Part shown: one piece after another, positions 1 through 9,476 of the stretch | How positions within the stretch are numbered: the stretch's first letter is position 1 | Layout of the letters: every line of letters starts with the position of its first letter | NCBI RefSeq assembly: GCF_024494655.1 | Contig: NZ_JANHDL010000001.1 | Coordinates: 372,001 to 436,000, forward strand | Length of the DNA: 64,000 bases | Reading direction: 5' to 3' | Origin: Halorubrum laminariae | GTDB lineage: Archaea > Halobacteriota > Halobacteria > Halobacteriales > Haloferacaceae | Notes under the pieces: model-generated | The model's database searches: none | Seen by the model: the letters and a program-made list of their open reading frames with translations, nothing else | What the model was told of the DNA's origin: nothing | Translations under genes and position numbers: made by a program

Positions 1-2
1 GC

Positions 3-341
3 GAAGCCGCCCCCGCCCACGCTCCGCGGACGTCACTACGGGAACCGTTCGCTATCGTCGAGCCGTCCGTCGAGTTCACGGATCGGTCTGTGGGCGACGA
101 TCCGCTGTTATCCGTGACCGCCGACACCAACCTCGCACCGGGCAGTTCGGTCATCCTCCGTGTGGAAGCCGAGGAGCCGAACGGCGGCATCAGTCAGGTT
201 CTCAACTGCGTGGCTACGGCCGGCCCGGACGGGACGATCGGCTGTACGTTCGACCTCCAGAACCCGGCCTCCGACTTCGACATCGAAGTCACCGCCCAGC
301 GCAACGACACCGTGATCGGCGGGCCGGTCAAATACAACTGA
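3..341 (+). CDS. C-terminal end of a secreted or surface protein (5' truncated)
   Basis: The reading frame is open from the first in-frame codon at base 3 to a TGA at 339-341, so the start lies outside the window. An internal GTG at 90 is not needed as a start. The roughly 112 visible residues are acidic and rich in beta-formers. They contain a TNLAPGSSV-type segment followed by a two-cysteine stretch (NCVA, then GCTF). This looks like the last beta-sandwich domain of a haloarchaeal surface protein, perhaps of the BGTF type. That family call is from memory and weak. No anchor is visible after the domain. The gene converges with the surface protein on the other strand. Confidence 0.6.
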   Translation, partial: EAAPAHAPRTSLREPFAIVEPSVEFTDRSVGDDPLLSVTADTNLAPGSSVILRVEAEEPNGGISQVLNCVATAGPDGTIGCTFDLQNPASDFDIEVTAQRNDTVIGGPVKYN

Positions 342-402
342 TCGCCGTAGGCGTAGTGGGAATCGCGTCCGTCGCCGAGCGCCCCGATCGAAATCGGCGC
401 AC

Positions 403-2106
403 TCAGACGCGGAGGCCGAGCACGTACACTGACCCGACGACGACGACGCCGCCGAGCGCCTCTCTCGTGCCGACACCGAACGGGAAGAGAGGAGGCCCAC
501 TATCAGAACCGTCGCCGCCGTCGTCACCGTTCTTGTCGGGATTCTGCGCCGATTCGTCCGTCGTCCCGCTGCTCGATCCGGTATTGCCGTCGCCCGTTTC
601 TGGCGTCTCCATGCTCGTTGTCGCGTCGCCGGTCCCGTCGCCCACATCACCGTCGCCTTCGGTCTCGCCGCCTGCGTTGTCTTCGTCACCGTCCTCACTC
701 TCGGTCGTCGATTCCGTTGATTCGTCCACGCGCGGGGTGATCGACTCGGTGTACTGGGCTCCCCCGTCGTGTGTGACGAGCAGGTTCGCCACCGTCCGTC
801 CCGGAGCGGCGGTGAGGGTCCGATCGAACGTGACTGACTCTACGGGCCCGGCCGTTTCGTGTGCGCGGACAATGTCGAGACGCTCGCCCGAGTCGGTGTC
901 GATCGTTTCGAGCGTCACGCGCGTCACGTCAGCGTCCGTGATGTTGCCGGCGAGACGCACCGTCTCCGCGGTCGTATTCGTCTCTCGAACGGAGACGGAC
1001 ACCTGCGGATCCGGGTCGTGCTCGATCGCGAACTCCCGTTCGTTGGTGTTTCCGGCCGTGTCTTCGGCGACTAATCGGAACTCGTTCGGCTCGTCGGTAT
1101 GGTGTAAGGCGACCCGTGTGTCTACGGTCACGTTGAGTCGCTCGGCGTCCGGCCCCGGGTCGGTCTCAGTCAACAGCACCTGAGAGCCGTCGGCGTCGAC
1201 GCGTTCGAGCGTCACGCGGTCCAGTTTCGTCTCGTCGCTCACGGATCCGCGAATGCGCGCTGAGTCGCTATAGCTCACGTTCGGCACGTCGAGTTCCATC
1301 TTCGGTGCGGTCTCGTCGTCGACGACGAGCGTGAACTCGTCCGTGTTCGTCTTCCCAGCGGCGTCGACGTACCGCATCACGATGTCGTTCTCGCCGACGC
1401 CGAGCCGAAGGTCCTGTGAGAACTCCTCGCCCGGATCTTCGATGCGGTACATGTCTCGGTCCGTCTCGTTTTCGTCGTTGTCGAGGTCGTACGTGAACGT
1501 TCGCTCGATTGTAACTCGATCCACTGTCGAGACCGTGTGGAGGCTGCCTGCGATCGTTACCTCTCCCGTGGGAACCGTCGTCTCGTCCGGCGGACCGCCC
1601 TTCACCGTCGTGGTGAACGGCGACGTGTATTTCACCCGCGGCGCGCCCGTCCGTTTGGTCACCGTCGCTTCAAACGTCGCGACGCGCTCCGCGTCTGCGA
1701 TGATCTCCACGTCGTTGTCGTTGAGACCGAGTTCGAGCGGGACGGCTCGCGAGAACGAACGATTCTCCGGGCGGTACGAGTGCCGTATCTCGCCGTCGAC
1801 CCGGATCTCGATCAGATCGATCGACGTGTTCGACGCGACCGTGATGTTCGCCGTCGGGTCCGACTGAACGATGCGTTCGCCGCCGTCGGCGACCGGTTCC
1901 CCATCGATAGCGATGTCGATCTGGGGGCCGGAATCCTGCTGTCCCGCGGCCACAGCGACAAGCGGACCGGCGCTCGCGAGCAGGATCGAGATCGCGAGAC
2001 AGACGCTCCAGACGGCGATCTGACTGGATGTGACGCCGGATCGTCTCGCCTGCGACGCCGGCGCATCGGTGTACCGCCGCGGCCGCGAGGGAGGTTTCGA
2101 GTTCAT
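403..2106 (-). CDS. Membrane-anchored extracellular protein with Ig/cadherin-like repeats
   Basis: A 567-residue protein. I chose the ATG at 2106 because the signal-like hydrophobic segment (about residues 24-45, IAVWSVCLAISILLASAGPL) follows it closely; the frame is open further upstream but codes for nothing protein-like there. The middle carries about four beta-rich repeats with recurring phrases such as VTLERVDADG and VTLETIDTDS, typical of Ig- or cadherin-like surface domains. A Ser/Thr/Asp/Glu/Gly-rich linker follows at about residues 470-530. The tail reads FPFGVGTREALGG and then a hydrophobic stretch, so the C-terminus is probably an anchor. The role is unknown; cell-surface location is inferred. 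Confidence 0.72.
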   Translation of the reverse strand: MNSKPPSRPRRYTDAPASQARRSGVTSSQIAVWSVCLAISILLASAGPLVAVAAGQQDSGPQIDIAIDGEPVADGGERIVQSDPTANITVASNTSIDLIEIRVDGEIRHSYRPENRSFSRAVPLELGLNDNDVEIIADAERVATFEATVTKRTGAPRVKYTSPFTTTVKGGPPDETTVPTGEVTIAGSLHTVSTVDRVTIERTFTYDLDNDENETDRDMYRIEDPGEEFSQDLRLGVGENDIVMRYVDAAGKTNTDEFTLVVDDETAPKMELDVPNVSYSDSARIRGSVSDETKLDRVTLERVDADGSQVLLTETDPGPDAERLNVTVDTRVALHHTDEPNEFRLVAEDTAGNTNEREFAIEHDPDPQVSVSVRETNTTAETVRLAGNITDADVTRVTLETIDTDSGERLDIVRAHETAGPVESVTFDRTLTAAPGRTVANLLVTHDGGAQYTESITPRVDESTESTTESEDGDEDNAGGETEGDGDVGDGTGDATTSMETPETGDGNTGSSSGTTDESAQNPDKNGDDGGDGSDSGPPLFPFGVGTREALGGVVVVGSVYVLGLRV

Positions 2107-2444
2107 GATAGACACTGAAAGACCCCACCGATCGAATCTCGGTCGGGAGGCGTGGTCTGTGTCTCTGTTCCCGCATCGACACTTGACTGTAGTGGGCCAA
2201 CTATCACGAGGGATATCTGGACCGGCCTGCGGATTCGACGGCGCACCGACTACCCGGCACCGGTTCGCACACACGGCGCGTAGCGAAGCCGTTAAAAGCG
2301 ATCCGCAGGAAGTACGAGTAACTCGCTGGTGCGGACACAGCGGGCACTCGCCGCCGGACGCGTCGACGGGTCGCCGCCGACGCGCCGGGACGAGACGACA
2401 TGTGGCCGTCTTACGGCTGAATCGCAACCGTCCGCGGACACACA
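2107..2444. other. Divergent intergenic region upstream of rpl15e
   Basis: About 340 bases lie between the surface-protein start and rpl15e. It must hold promoters for both. A weak TTACGG box at 2411-2416 could serve rpl15e, and an A/T island near 2290 (TTAAAA) is TATA-like. I see no convincing small gene or RNA here. Confidence 0.4.
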
Positions 2445-3035
2445 ATGGCACGAAGTTTCTACTCGCACATCAAGGAAGCATGGCGGTCCCCCAAGGAGGG
2501 GAAACTAGCGGAACTGCAGTGGCAGCGCAAACAGGAGTGGCGCGACGAGGGGGCCATCGAGCGCATCGAGCGCCCTACTCGGCTCGACAAGGCCCGCGAA
2601 CTCGGCTACAAGGCCAAACAGGGCGTCATCGTCGCCCGCGTGAGCGTCCGGAAGGGCGGCTCTCGGAAACAGCGGTTCAAGGCCGGTCGCCGCTCGAAGC
2701 GTCAGGGCGTCAACCGCCTCTCGCGACGCAAGTCGATCCAGCGCATCGCCGAGGAGCGCGCTTCGCGGAAGTATCGCAACCTCCGCGTGCTCAACTCCTA
2801 CTGGGTCGGCGAAGACGGCTCCCAGAAGTGGCACGAAGTGATTCTCGTGGATCCCGCACACCCCGCCATCGAGAACGACGACGACCTGAATTGGATCACG
2901 TCTGACAACCATAAGGGTCGGGCCTTCCGCGGACTCACCTCCGCCGGCACCAAGGGCCGCGGTCAGCGCACGCGCGGAAAGGGCACGGAGAAGACCCGCC
3001 CGAGCGTCTCCGGCAACGACCGTCAGGGCAAGTAA
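2445..3035 (+). CDS. rpl15e: 50S ribosomal protein L15e
   Basis: A 196-residue basic protein that matches archaeal/eukaryotic L15e along its whole length. It starts MARSFYSHIKEAWRSP. It has the RNA-binding Arg/Lys-rich centre (KGGSRKQRF, RRSKRQGVNRLSRRKS), the NSYWVGEDG stretch, and the C-terminal GLTSAGTKGRG segment that threads into rRNA. It belongs to the large ribosomal subunit. The length is normal for the family. It stands alone, with no ribosomal neighbours in the window, and starts at an ATG. Confidence 0.97.
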   Translation: MARSFYSHIKEAWRSPKEGKLAELQWQRKQEWRDEGAIERIERPTRLDKARELGYKAKQGVIVARVSVRKGGSRKQRFKAGRRSKRQGVNRLSRRKSIQRIAEERASRKYRNLRVLNSYWVGEDGSQKWHEVILVDPAHPAIENDDDLNWITSDNHKGRAFRGLTSAGTKGRGQRTRGKGTEKTRPSVSGNDRQGK

Positions 3036-3123
3036 CGCGGCGCGGACTCGACGCTCGATTTCTTCGGTCGATTTCGCTGTGGGTAGCTGTCGGTATGTGT
3101 ATCGACTCTCGACCGAAGCGCGC

Positions 3124-3444
3124 TTAGGGCGCGCCGGCGATGACCATCTTCGAACCGTCCGCAGAGAAGGAGAGATCCCGCGTCGAGTCGGCGTCGACAC
3201 GCACCGCGTCACCCGGGCCGAGGGCGATGTCCTCGCCGTCGACCGTGAGCGTCGCCTCGCCGTGAATCAGCACGTACACTTCCTCTTGGCCGTCATCTGC
3301 GTGATCGTGTTCCATCCCGTCCCAGCCGTCGTCCGCTTCGACGACGGTCACGCCGAGCTGTTCACAGTCGAGCGCGTCGCGGAGGAAGTACATGCCGGGC
3401 GCTCGCGGTTCGACATCGTCGTAGGTGGTCGCGTCGTGTCCCAT
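3124..3444 (-). CDS. Small cupin-domain protein
   Basis: A 106-residue single-domain protein. The cupin motif 1 region carries MEHDHADDGQEEVYVLIHGEA (His-x-His and Glu ligands), and motif 2 has the GPGDAVRVDAD turn with the usual second His replaced. Cupins of this size bind a metal or small ligand, and the substrate cannot be told from sequence. It lies between L15e and dnaJ on the opposite strand to L15e and has its own short upstream gap. It is probably a cytosolic stand-alone gene. Confidence 0.8.
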   Translation of the reverse strand: MGHDATTYDDVEPRAPGMYFLRDALDCEQLGVTVVEADDGWDGMEHDHADDGQEEVYVLIHGEATLTVDGEDIALGPGDAVRVDADSTRDLSFSADGSKMVIAGAP

Positions 3445-3519
3445 ACGCGCGATACGCGGTGAGCGCCGGAAAAGCTACGGGTCGGCGAAGGCGGGATCCG
3501 GGAGACCGTGTCGGCGATC

Positions 3520-4680
3520 CTAGAACGAACTCTTCAGCTTCTCGAAGAAGCCGCCGCCGACGTCGATGTCCTCGCCGCCCGCCTCGGCGAACGCTTCAAG
3601 CGCCTCGCGCTGCTCCTCGTTGAGTGATTCGGGGATGACGACCCCGACCTGCACGTAGAGGTCACCGCGGCCGCGGCGTCGCAGTCGAGGCATCCCCTTG
3701 CTCTGAAGCCGAAACGTTTCACCGCTTTGGGTCCCGGCGGGAACGTCCATCTCGACGCTGCCGTCGACGGTCTCCACTTCGATCGTGTCGCCGAAGACGG
3801 CCTGCGGGAACGATACCGCCTCGCTCACGTGCAAGTCGTCGCCGTCCCGCTCGAAGCGGTCGCCCACGTCGATGTCGACTTCGATCAGCAGGTCGCCGTT
3901 CGGCCCGCCGTTCTCGCCGGGCGCGCCCTCGCGCTCCATCCGCAGGCTCTGCCCGGAGCGGATGCCGGGCGGAATGTCCACGGAGAGCGTCGCCTCCTCG
4001 CGGACGACGCCGTCTCCGCCGCAGTCCCGGCAGTCCTCGCTGTACAGTTCGCCGTCACCCTCACACCGCGGGCACGTCGAGGTCTGCTGGACGCGGCCGA
4101 GTGGGGTTTGTTGGACCTGTTGGACCTGTCCGCGACCGTTACACTGCGAGCAGGTCTCCACGTCGGCATCGGGCGGGTGGCCCGCACCGTCGCAGGTGTC
4201 ACAAGCCGTCGGGCGAGTGAGCGTGACCTGTTTGGTCGCGCCCTCGAACGCCTCCTCCAGCGTTATCTCGAGGCCGGTCTTGAGGTCCCTACCTTGTCGC
4301 GGGCGGGTGTCGGGACCGCCGCCGCCGCGACCGCCGCGGCCACCGAAGAACTGATTGAAGATATCTTCGAAGCCGCCGGCTCCGCCCGCGCCACCGGCTC
4401 CGCCGAAGGGACCACCAGCTCCGCCGGGACCGCCGCCGGTCGCGCCGCGCTTGTCGGCCTCGGTGAACCGATCGTGGCCGAGTTGGTCGTACTGGCTGCG
4501 CTTCTGTTCGTCAGTGAGCACCTCCTTGGCCTTCTGTATCTTCTTGAAGCGCTCTTCGGCGTCGTCGTCGTCGCTGACGTCCGGGTGGTGTTTGGCGGCC
4601 TGCTTGCGGTACGCCTGTTTGATCTCGTCTTCGCTGGCGTCCCGCGACACGCCCAAGACGTCGTAGAAGTCTTCGCTCAT
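3520..4680 (-). CDS. dnaJ: Chaperone protein DnaJ
   Basis: A 386-residue type I Hsp40. Residues 1-70 are the J domain with the HPD triad (KHHPDVS) that stimulates DnaK. A Gly/Phe-rich stretch follows at about 75-130. Then come four zinc-binding CxxCxGxG motifs ([32 protein letters not shown]), and last the substrate-binding beta domain ending in FFEKLKSSF. It presents unfolded clients to DnaK. The gene follows dnaK on the same strand after about 45 bases, so the two are probably cotranscribed. All key motifs are intact. Confidence 0.97.
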   Translation of the reverse strand: MSEDFYDVLGVSRDASEDEIKQAYRKQAAKHHPDVSDDDDAEERFKKIQKAKEVLTDEQKRSQYDQLGHDRFTEADKRGATGGGPGGAGGPFGGAGGAGGAGGFEDIFNQFFGGRGGRGGGGPDTRPRQGRDLKTGLEITLEEAFEGATKQVTLTRPTACDTCDGAGHPPDADVETCSQCNGRGQVQQVQQTPLGRVQQTSTCPRCEGDGELYSEDCRDCGGDGVVREEATLSVDIPPGIRSGQSLRMEREGAPGENGGPNGDLLIEVDIDVGDRFERDGDDLHVSEAVSFPQAVFGDTIEVETVDGSVEMDVPAGTQSGETFRLQSKGMPRLRRRGRGDLYVQVGVVIPESLNEEQREALEAFAEAGGEDIDVGGGFFEKLKSSF

Positions 4681-4725
4681 GCGTTACGTTCGTGAATGGT
4701 TGATGATCGCCGGAGCCGCTCGCAG

Positions 4726-6654
4726 CTACTCGTCGTCTTCGTCTTCGTCGTCCACGTCTTCGAAGTCGGCGTCGACGTACTCCTCGTCGTCCGCGTCGGC
4801 CGCGCCGCCCGGACCCGCACCGCCGGGGCCGCCGGCACCGCCCATACCGCCCATTCCGCCGGGACCGCCGGCCGCACCGCCAGCACCGCCCGGACCGGCC
4901 TGTGCCGCCTGCTCTTGGTACATCTGCTTGCCGATCTCTTGGAGTTCCTCCGAGAGCGCCTCGGTGACGGATTCCAACTCCTCGGTCTCGGCATCTTCGT
5001 CTTCGAGCGTCTCCTCGACATCGTCGATGGCCGCCTCGATATCGTCGATGAGGTCCGCGTCGAGGTCGTCTTCGTTCTCCTCAAGCAGCGTTTCGGCGCG
5101 CTGGATCGCAGTCTCGGCCTCGTTGCGCGCCTCGATGCGCTCGCGCCGCTCCTCGTCTTCTTCGGCGTGTTTTTCGGCTTCCTCCTGCATCTCCTCGATC
5201 TCCTCGTCGGAGAGGCCGACGCCGCCCTCGATGGTGATCGACTCGGCGTTGCCCGAGCCCTGGTCTTCGGCCTCGACGTTGACGATACCGTTCTCGTCGA
5301 TGTTGAACGAGACTTCGATCTGCGGAGTGCCGGCCGGTGCCGGCGGGATTCCCGACAGCTGGAACGCGCCGAGCAGTTCGTTCTCCTCGGCGATTTCGCG
5401 TTCGCCCTGGAAGACGCGGACGTTGACGGAGGTCTGGTTGTCCGCGGCCGTGGTGAACACCTTCGACTCCTCGGTCGGGATCGTGGTGTTCTTCTCGATG
5501 AGCCGCTCGAACAGACCGCCCTTCACCTCGATACCGAGCGAGAGCGGGGTCACGTCCAGCAGGACGATGTCGTCCACGTCGCCGGAGAGCACGCCACCCT
5601 GGACGGCCGCGCCGAGCGCGACCGCCTCGTCGGGGTTGACGTTCTTCTTCGGCTCCTGCCCGACGAGTTCCTCGACCTCCTCTTGGACCTGCGGCATCCG
5701 GGTGGAGCCGCCGACGAGGATGACCTCGTCGATATCGCTCTTCGAGTAGCCGGCGTCCGAGAGCGCCTGCTCCGTCGGACCGACGGTGCGCTCCAACAAA
5801 TCCGAAGTGAGGTTCTCGAACGTCGCCCGCGTCACGGACTGTTCGAGGTGGACCGGACCGCTGTCGGTCGCGGTGATGAAGGGGAGATTGACCGTCGTCT
5901 CCTTCTTGCTCGACAGTTCGATCTTCGCCTCCTCGGCGGCGTCTTTCAGCCGCTGGAGCGCCTGCCGGTCCTCGCGGAGGTCGATACCGTGGTTGTTCTG
6001 GAACTCCTCTGCGAGGTGGTCGATGAGCGCCTCGTCCCAGTCGTCGCCGCCGAGGTCGTTGTCCCCGTTCGTGGCGACGACCTCGTAGACGCCGCCGCCC
6101 AGATCGAGGACGCTCACGTCGAAGGTACCGCCCCCGAGATCGTACACGAGGACAGTCTGGTCGGACTCGTCGTCGAGGCCGTACGCCATCGAGGCCGCAG
6201 TCGGCTCGTTGACGATGCGCTCGACCTCGAAGCCGGCGATCTCGCCGGCGTCTTTGGTCGCCTGCCGCTGCTTGTCGTTGAAGTAGGCGGGGACCGTGAT
6301 CACGGCTTTCTCGACATCGTCGCCGAGGTATTCCTCGGCGTCGCGTTTGATCTTCTGGAGGATCATCGCCGAGACCTGCTCGGGCGTGTACTCATCGTCG
6401 CCGATTGCGACGGTGTAGTCGTCTTCGCCCATGTGCCGCTTGATCGACTGGATCGTGCGGTCCGGGTTCTGGACGGCTTGGTTCTTGGCTGGCTTTCCGA
6501 CGAGCCGCTCGTCGTCGTCGGCGAACGCGACGACCGAGGGCGTCGTCCGGTCGCCCTCCGCGTTCGCGATGATCTCGGGCTCGTCGCCCTCCATGACCGC
6601 GAAGGCGGAGTTGGTGGTACCGAGGTCGATACCGAGGATCTTGTTGCTCGCCAT
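4726..6654 (-). CDS. dnaK: Molecular chaperone DnaK (Hsp70)
   Basis: A 642-residue Hsp70. I chose the ATG at 6654 ([19 protein letters not shown]) because it puts the ATP-binding phosphate-1 motif in its usual place; the open frame upstream is not coding. The nucleotide-binding domain has GIDLGTTNS, the phosphate-2 motif LGGGTFDVS and the adenosine motif VGGSTRMP. The substrate-binding domain and a helical lid follow, and the tail is Gly/Met-rich then very acidic. It works with DnaJ just downstream. No grpE lies next to it, unlike many haloarchaeal loci. Confidence 0.98.
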   Translation of the reverse strand: MASNKILGIDLGTTNSAFAVMEGDEPEIIANAEGDRTTPSVVAFADDDERLVGKPAKNQAVQNPDRTIQSIKRHMGEDDYTVAIGDDEYTPEQVSAMILQKIKRDAEEYLGDDVEKAVITVPAYFNDKQRQATKDAGEIAGFEVERIVNEPTAASMAYGLDDESDQTVLVYDLGGGTFDVSVLDLGGGVYEVVATNGDNDLGGDDWDEALIDHLAEEFQNNHGIDLREDRQALQRLKDAAEEAKIELSSKKETTVNLPFITATDSGPVHLEQSVTRATFENLTSDLLERTVGPTEQALSDAGYSKSDIDEVILVGGSTRMPQVQEEVEELVGQEPKKNVNPDEAVALGAAVQGGVLSGDVDDIVLLDVTPLSLGIEVKGGLFERLIEKNTTIPTEESKVFTTAADNQTSVNVRVFQGEREIAEENELLGAFQLSGIPPAPAGTPQIEVSFNIDENGIVNVEAEDQGSGNAESITIEGGVGLSDEEIEEMQEEAEKHAEEDEERRERIEARNEAETAIQRAETLLEENEDDLDADLIDDIEAAIDDVEETLEDEDAETEELESVTEALSEELQEIGKQMYQEQAAQAGPGGAGGAAGGPGGMGGMGGAGGPGGAGPGGAADADDEEYVDADFEDVDDEDEDDE

Positions 6655-6681
6655 CTTGGCCACAGATAGCGGCTTGTGTCG

Positions 6682-6711
6682 GTTAAAGGTTACTAGACGG
6701 CGCGATCTAGT
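6682..6711 (-). promoter_or_regulatory. dnaK promoter with upstream inverted repeat
   Basis: Read on the minus strand, a TTTAAC box (6683-6688) sits about 30 bases before the dnaK ATG. Directly upstream of the box is the inverted repeat ACTAGA-8 bases-TCTAGT (6692-6711). The position fits a regulatory site next to BRE/TATA. Its link to heat shock is inference. Confidence 0.45.
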
Positions 6712-6834
6712 CGAGACACCGAAACCCTTCACGTCGTGCGATTATTGGATCGTGTGAGTCGATCACATCGATGTCTTTATCAAGACCCGCAAGCGCAGCA
6801 TCCGCCCGAGGGTTCGGTTGGGAGGTGAATTCCC

Positions 6835-7479
6835 TCAGAGCCCGCTGACGAGGTCTTCGAGCACCGCCTCGGGATCGTCGGCCTTCGCGACTCCTGAGGC
6901 GAGCAGGACGCCCGATGCACCGAGGTCGCCGGCGGCCGTCACGTCGTCGCCGGTGGAGACGCCCGCGCCGCAGAACACGTCCACGTCGGGGTCGACCGCG
7001 TCCGCGGCCGCGACCGCGTCCTCGACGATCCCCGGGTCCGCGGTCGAGACGGAGATGTCACCGCCGATGAGTTCCGGCGGCTCGACCGCGACGGCGTCGG
7101 GCGAGAGCGCGGCGGCCGCGCCGACCTGCGCGGGGTTGTTCGCGCAGACGATCGTCTCCAAGTCGGCGCGCTCTGCCGCCCGCACCGAGCCGTCGATGTC
7201 GGCGAGCTTCAGCCGCTTCTCGGAGTGGTTGATGAGCGTCCCCGCGGCACCGTTGTCGGCGACCGCCTCGGCGAGCGTCGAACCGGTGTGGGAGCCGTGG
7301 GCGTTCGGCGAGACGTGCTGGGCCCACGTCTCGACGCCGGTGTCGGCGACGCGAGCGAGGTCCGCGGCCTGCGGCGAGACCGCGATCCGCGCGCCCGACG
7401 CCTCGGCGACGTCGCGGGCGGCGGTCGCGACGTCGATCGGATCGCACGGGTACGCCTTGAGGTTCACCAGGATGAACAT
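6835..7479 (-). CDS. tpiA: Triosephosphate isomerase
   Basis: A 214-residue archaeal-type TIM. It interconverts dihydroxyacetone phosphate and glyceraldehyde 3-phosphate in central carbon metabolism. I chose the ATG at 7479 ([14 protein letters not shown]), which places the substrate-binding Asn-Lys of strand 1 correctly. Other family marks are WAQHVSPN (with the catalytic His), [16 protein letters not shown] and the catalytic Glu region [10 protein letters not shown]. The phosphate-binding GAGVSTGDD comes near the C-terminus. The size is short, as usual for archaea. It lies upstream of dnaK on the same strand but 180 bases apart. Confidence 0.96.
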   Translation of the reverse strand: MFILVNLKAYPCDPIDVATAARDVAEASGARIAVSPQAADLARVADTGVETWAQHVSPNAHGSHTGSTLAEAVADNGAAGTLINHSEKRLKLADIDGSVRAAERADLETIVCANNPAQVGAAAALSPDAVAVEPPELIGGDISVSTADPGIVEDAVAAADAVDPDVDVFCGAGVSTGDDVTAAGDLGASGVLLASGVAKADDPEAVLEDLVSGL

Positions 7480-7556
7480 GTAGGAAAGAGCGCTCCGCGG
7501 GCGCAAATAGGTTCGTGCTTCGTCGCGCTCGGAACGTCCCGAGACCATAAACGACC

Positions 7557-7561
7557 TTATA
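7557..7561 (+). promoter_or_regulatory. TATA box for the DICT-domain gene
   Basis: The sequence TTATA lies 26-30 bases before the ATG at 7587, the distance expected for a leaderless haloarchaeal transcript. It sits between the divergent tpiA and DICT genes. Confidence 0.5.
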
Positions 7562-7586
7562 CCCCGGTACTGTGGGTGCGGACGAA

Positions 7587-8372
7587 ATGTCCCTCATCGA
7601 GCTCATCGCAGGGGTGGAAGCTCACGAGGCCACGCTGACCGTCTACAATGCCGACGCCGCAGACACGGACGCGCTCCGCGAGCACTTCGCCGACCGCAAC
7701 ATCCGGATCGTCGACGAACAGAGCGATGCGGGTCCCGCGGCGTTCGCGGTCCTGTCCCGTGACGGAGCGTTCGTCACCGCCGTCACCGTCGACGAACTCC
7801 TCCCCGACGGGCCTGCCGACGGCGATATCGTGGGGACCGATCCCGGCGACGGAACGCGACGCGGCGGGACTCGACGCGACGAGACTCGACGCGTCGGAGG
7901 GCCGGTCCTCGACCACCTCGACGAGACGATGTTCACCTCCTACTCGCGAGCCGACATGGTCGCGGCATCAAGAGAAATAGAAGACCGTGCGTGGCGCGTC
8001 GGCGACGGCGAACTCCACGCGGGGTTCCAGACGCTCGACGTGCTCACCGGCGAGACCGACACCTACGACGTGCTCGGCGAGAAGACAGATCTCGACGTGC
8101 ACGCGTACGCGGCCGACGAGGGGAACGCACCCGACGTGAAACACTACACCGTTCACGTCGGCCGCACCGCCGAAATACGCGAGATGTGGTTCGTCGCCTA
8201 CGACGGCGGCGACATCGACGAGGCGAAGTGCGCGCTGCTCGCCGAGGAGCGCAGCGACGGAGAGTTCTACGGGTTCTGGAGCTACGACCCCGAGACAGTT
8301 GACGACATCATCGACTACCTGACGGAGCAGTACGGCGGATCGGGACAGACAGACGGCGGGGCGGCGGCGTGA
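7587..8372 (+). CDS. DICT sensory domain-containing protein
   Basis: A 261-residue soluble protein. The N-terminus ([21 protein letters not shown]) and the following alpha/beta pattern match the DICT sensory domain that occurs in archaeal and cyanobacterial signalling proteins. The second half carries a repeated, similar fold ([39 protein letters not shown]). No kinase or HTH is present, so it is probably a stand-alone sensor. The ATG at 7587 was chosen because a TATA box sits 28 bases upstream. The stop overlaps the GTG start of the dsbB-like gene by 4 bases, so the two are translationally coupled. Confidence 0.75.
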   Translation: MSLIELIAGVEAHEATLTVYNADAADTDALREHFADRNIRIVDEQSDAGPAAFAVLSRDGAFVTAVTVDELLPDGPADGDIVGTDPGDGTRRGGTRRDETRRVGGPVLDHLDETMFTSYSRADMVAASREIEDRAWRVGDGELHAGFQTLDVLTGETDTYDVLGEKTDLDVHAYAADEGNAPDVKHYTVHVGRTAEIREMWFVAYDGGDIDEAKCALLAEERSDGEFYGFWSYDPETVDDIIDYLTEQYGGSGQTDGGAAA

Positions 8373-8785
8373 CGCGAATCTCGGAGACGACCGTGTGGCT
8401 GTCGGCCGCGACGCTCGTCGCGACGGTCGCGACCGCGGGGAGCCTCTGGTTCAGCCTCGGGCTCGGGCTCACCCCGTGTGACCTGTGTTGGTACCAGCGG
8501 ATCCTCATGTATCCCCTCGTCGTCGTGCTCGGCGTCGCGACCGTCGAGCGTCGGGCGGCGGTCTCGCGGACCGCGCTGCCGCTCGCGGGACTCGGTGTTG
8601 TCTTCTCCGCGTACCACTCGTACCTCCAGGCGACGACGGCGCAGTGCTCGCTCGGCGGCCCGTGTGCGTCGGTTCAGTGGCAGAGCCCGGTTGTCGGGCT
8701 CACGATCCCGAACCTCGCGCTCGTGGCGTTCGTCGCGATCGCGGCGCTGTCGGTCGGCGCGTGGCTGCGCGTCGAGCGTCGATGA
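8369..8785 (+). CDS. dsbB: Disulfide bond formation protein B (DsbB family)
   Basis: A 138-residue membrane protein with about four transmembrane helices. It carries the DsbB redox pair in the first loop (PCDLCWYQR, CxxC) and a second pair in the next loop (CSLGGPC). DsbB passes electrons from a thiol oxidase to quinone in the membrane. Both Cys pairs are intact. The GTG start overlaps the DICT gene stop (GTGA), which argues for one transcript. No DsbA partner lies in the window. Confidence 0.9.
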   Translation: MTRISETTVWLSAATLVATVATAGSLWFSLGLGLTPCDLCWYQRILMYPLVVVLGVATVERRAAVSRTALPLAGLGVVFSAYHSYLQATTAQCSLGGPCASVQWQSPVVGLTIPNLALVAFVAIAALSVGAWLRVERR

Positions 8786-8817
8786 GTGGGGGAGACAGCT
8801 GAAAAGTCGGAACGCCG

Positions 8818-9345
8818 TCAGTCTTTGCGCTTGACCACGTCGCCGAGGGTCATGGTCCCCGAGTCGCCGGAGTCCCAATCGGCGTCCTCGACGGATTCGC
8901 CCTCGACGAGAGAGATGTCGAGTGCGCGTTCGAGTTTGCGCTGGACCTCGTCTGTCGGAAGCGTGTCGCCGCGTTCGAGCTTGCGGATGAGGCTCGCCTT
9001 CTCGTTGAGCTGATCGGCGAGCTCCTCTTGGCTCTGTCCGCTCGACTCGCGGGCCGTACGGATGCGCTCGTCGTAGTCCGTCGCGATCTCGTCCATGTCA
9101 TCGAACATGTCGCGGGGACGGGTCGATCCGCCGGACGAAGCGGACGAGGAGGACGACGAGGAAGACGAAGACGACGTCCCGGTGCTGGAACTCGTGGAGT
9201 ACTTGCTGCCGGCGGAGCTCGTGGACTCGTCGCGGACCTCGGTACCGAAGTCCGTACACGAACTGCAAAGCTCCAGCTCAGCGCCTTCGACCTTCGTCGT
9301 CGTCAGCGACGCCTGCTCGGCACCACACATCTCACACTGAGGCAT
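8818..9345 (-). CDS. MBF1-like transcription factor (zinc ribbon + Cro/XRE HTH)
   Basis: A 175-residue homologue of archaeal multiprotein bridging factor 1. The N-terminus has a zinc ribbon with two CxxC pairs (CEMC, CSSC). A serine-rich linker with a run of about eleven Ser follows at roughly residues 40-75. The Cro/XRE HTH is at about 95-150 (ARESSGQSQEELADQLN, LIRKLERGDTLP). The ATG at 9345 is preferred over a GTG at 9351, because a TTTATA box lies 27 bases before it. It probably bridges TBP and regulators. It is divergent from aroA. Confidence 0.93.
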   Translation of the reverse strand: MPQCEMCGAEQASLTTTKVEGAELELCSSCTDFGTEVRDESTSSAGSKYSTSSSTGTSSSSSSSSSSSASSGGSTRPRDMFDDMDEIATDYDERIRTARESSGQSQEELADQLNEKASLIRKLERGDTLPTDEVQRKLERALDISLVEGESVEDADWDSGDSGTMTLGDVVKRKD

Positions 9346-9368
9346 ACGCACCGCTAACGTTCCCGGTG

Positions 9369-9376
9369 GTATAAAG
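9369..9376 (-). promoter_or_regulatory. TATA box of the MBF1-like gene
   Basis: On the minus strand the bases read CTTTATAC, centred about 27 bases before the ATG at 9345. The spacing fits a leaderless transcript. Confidence 0.6.
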
Positions 9377-9476
9377 GGTGCGCCGGCCGCCGAGAGCGAC
9401 GAGGAGCGACCAAATCCACCGATCAGAATCGTGCCGCGTCCGGTACCGACTTATCTACGGGGACGGCAGGGAACGT

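Noticed and set aside
4696..6669. Long open frame opposite dnaK
   Set aside because: It lies entirely antisense to a complete dnaK with all motifs. High GC content makes such long antisense frames common, and its predicted protein is Leu/Asp/Arg-rich noise.
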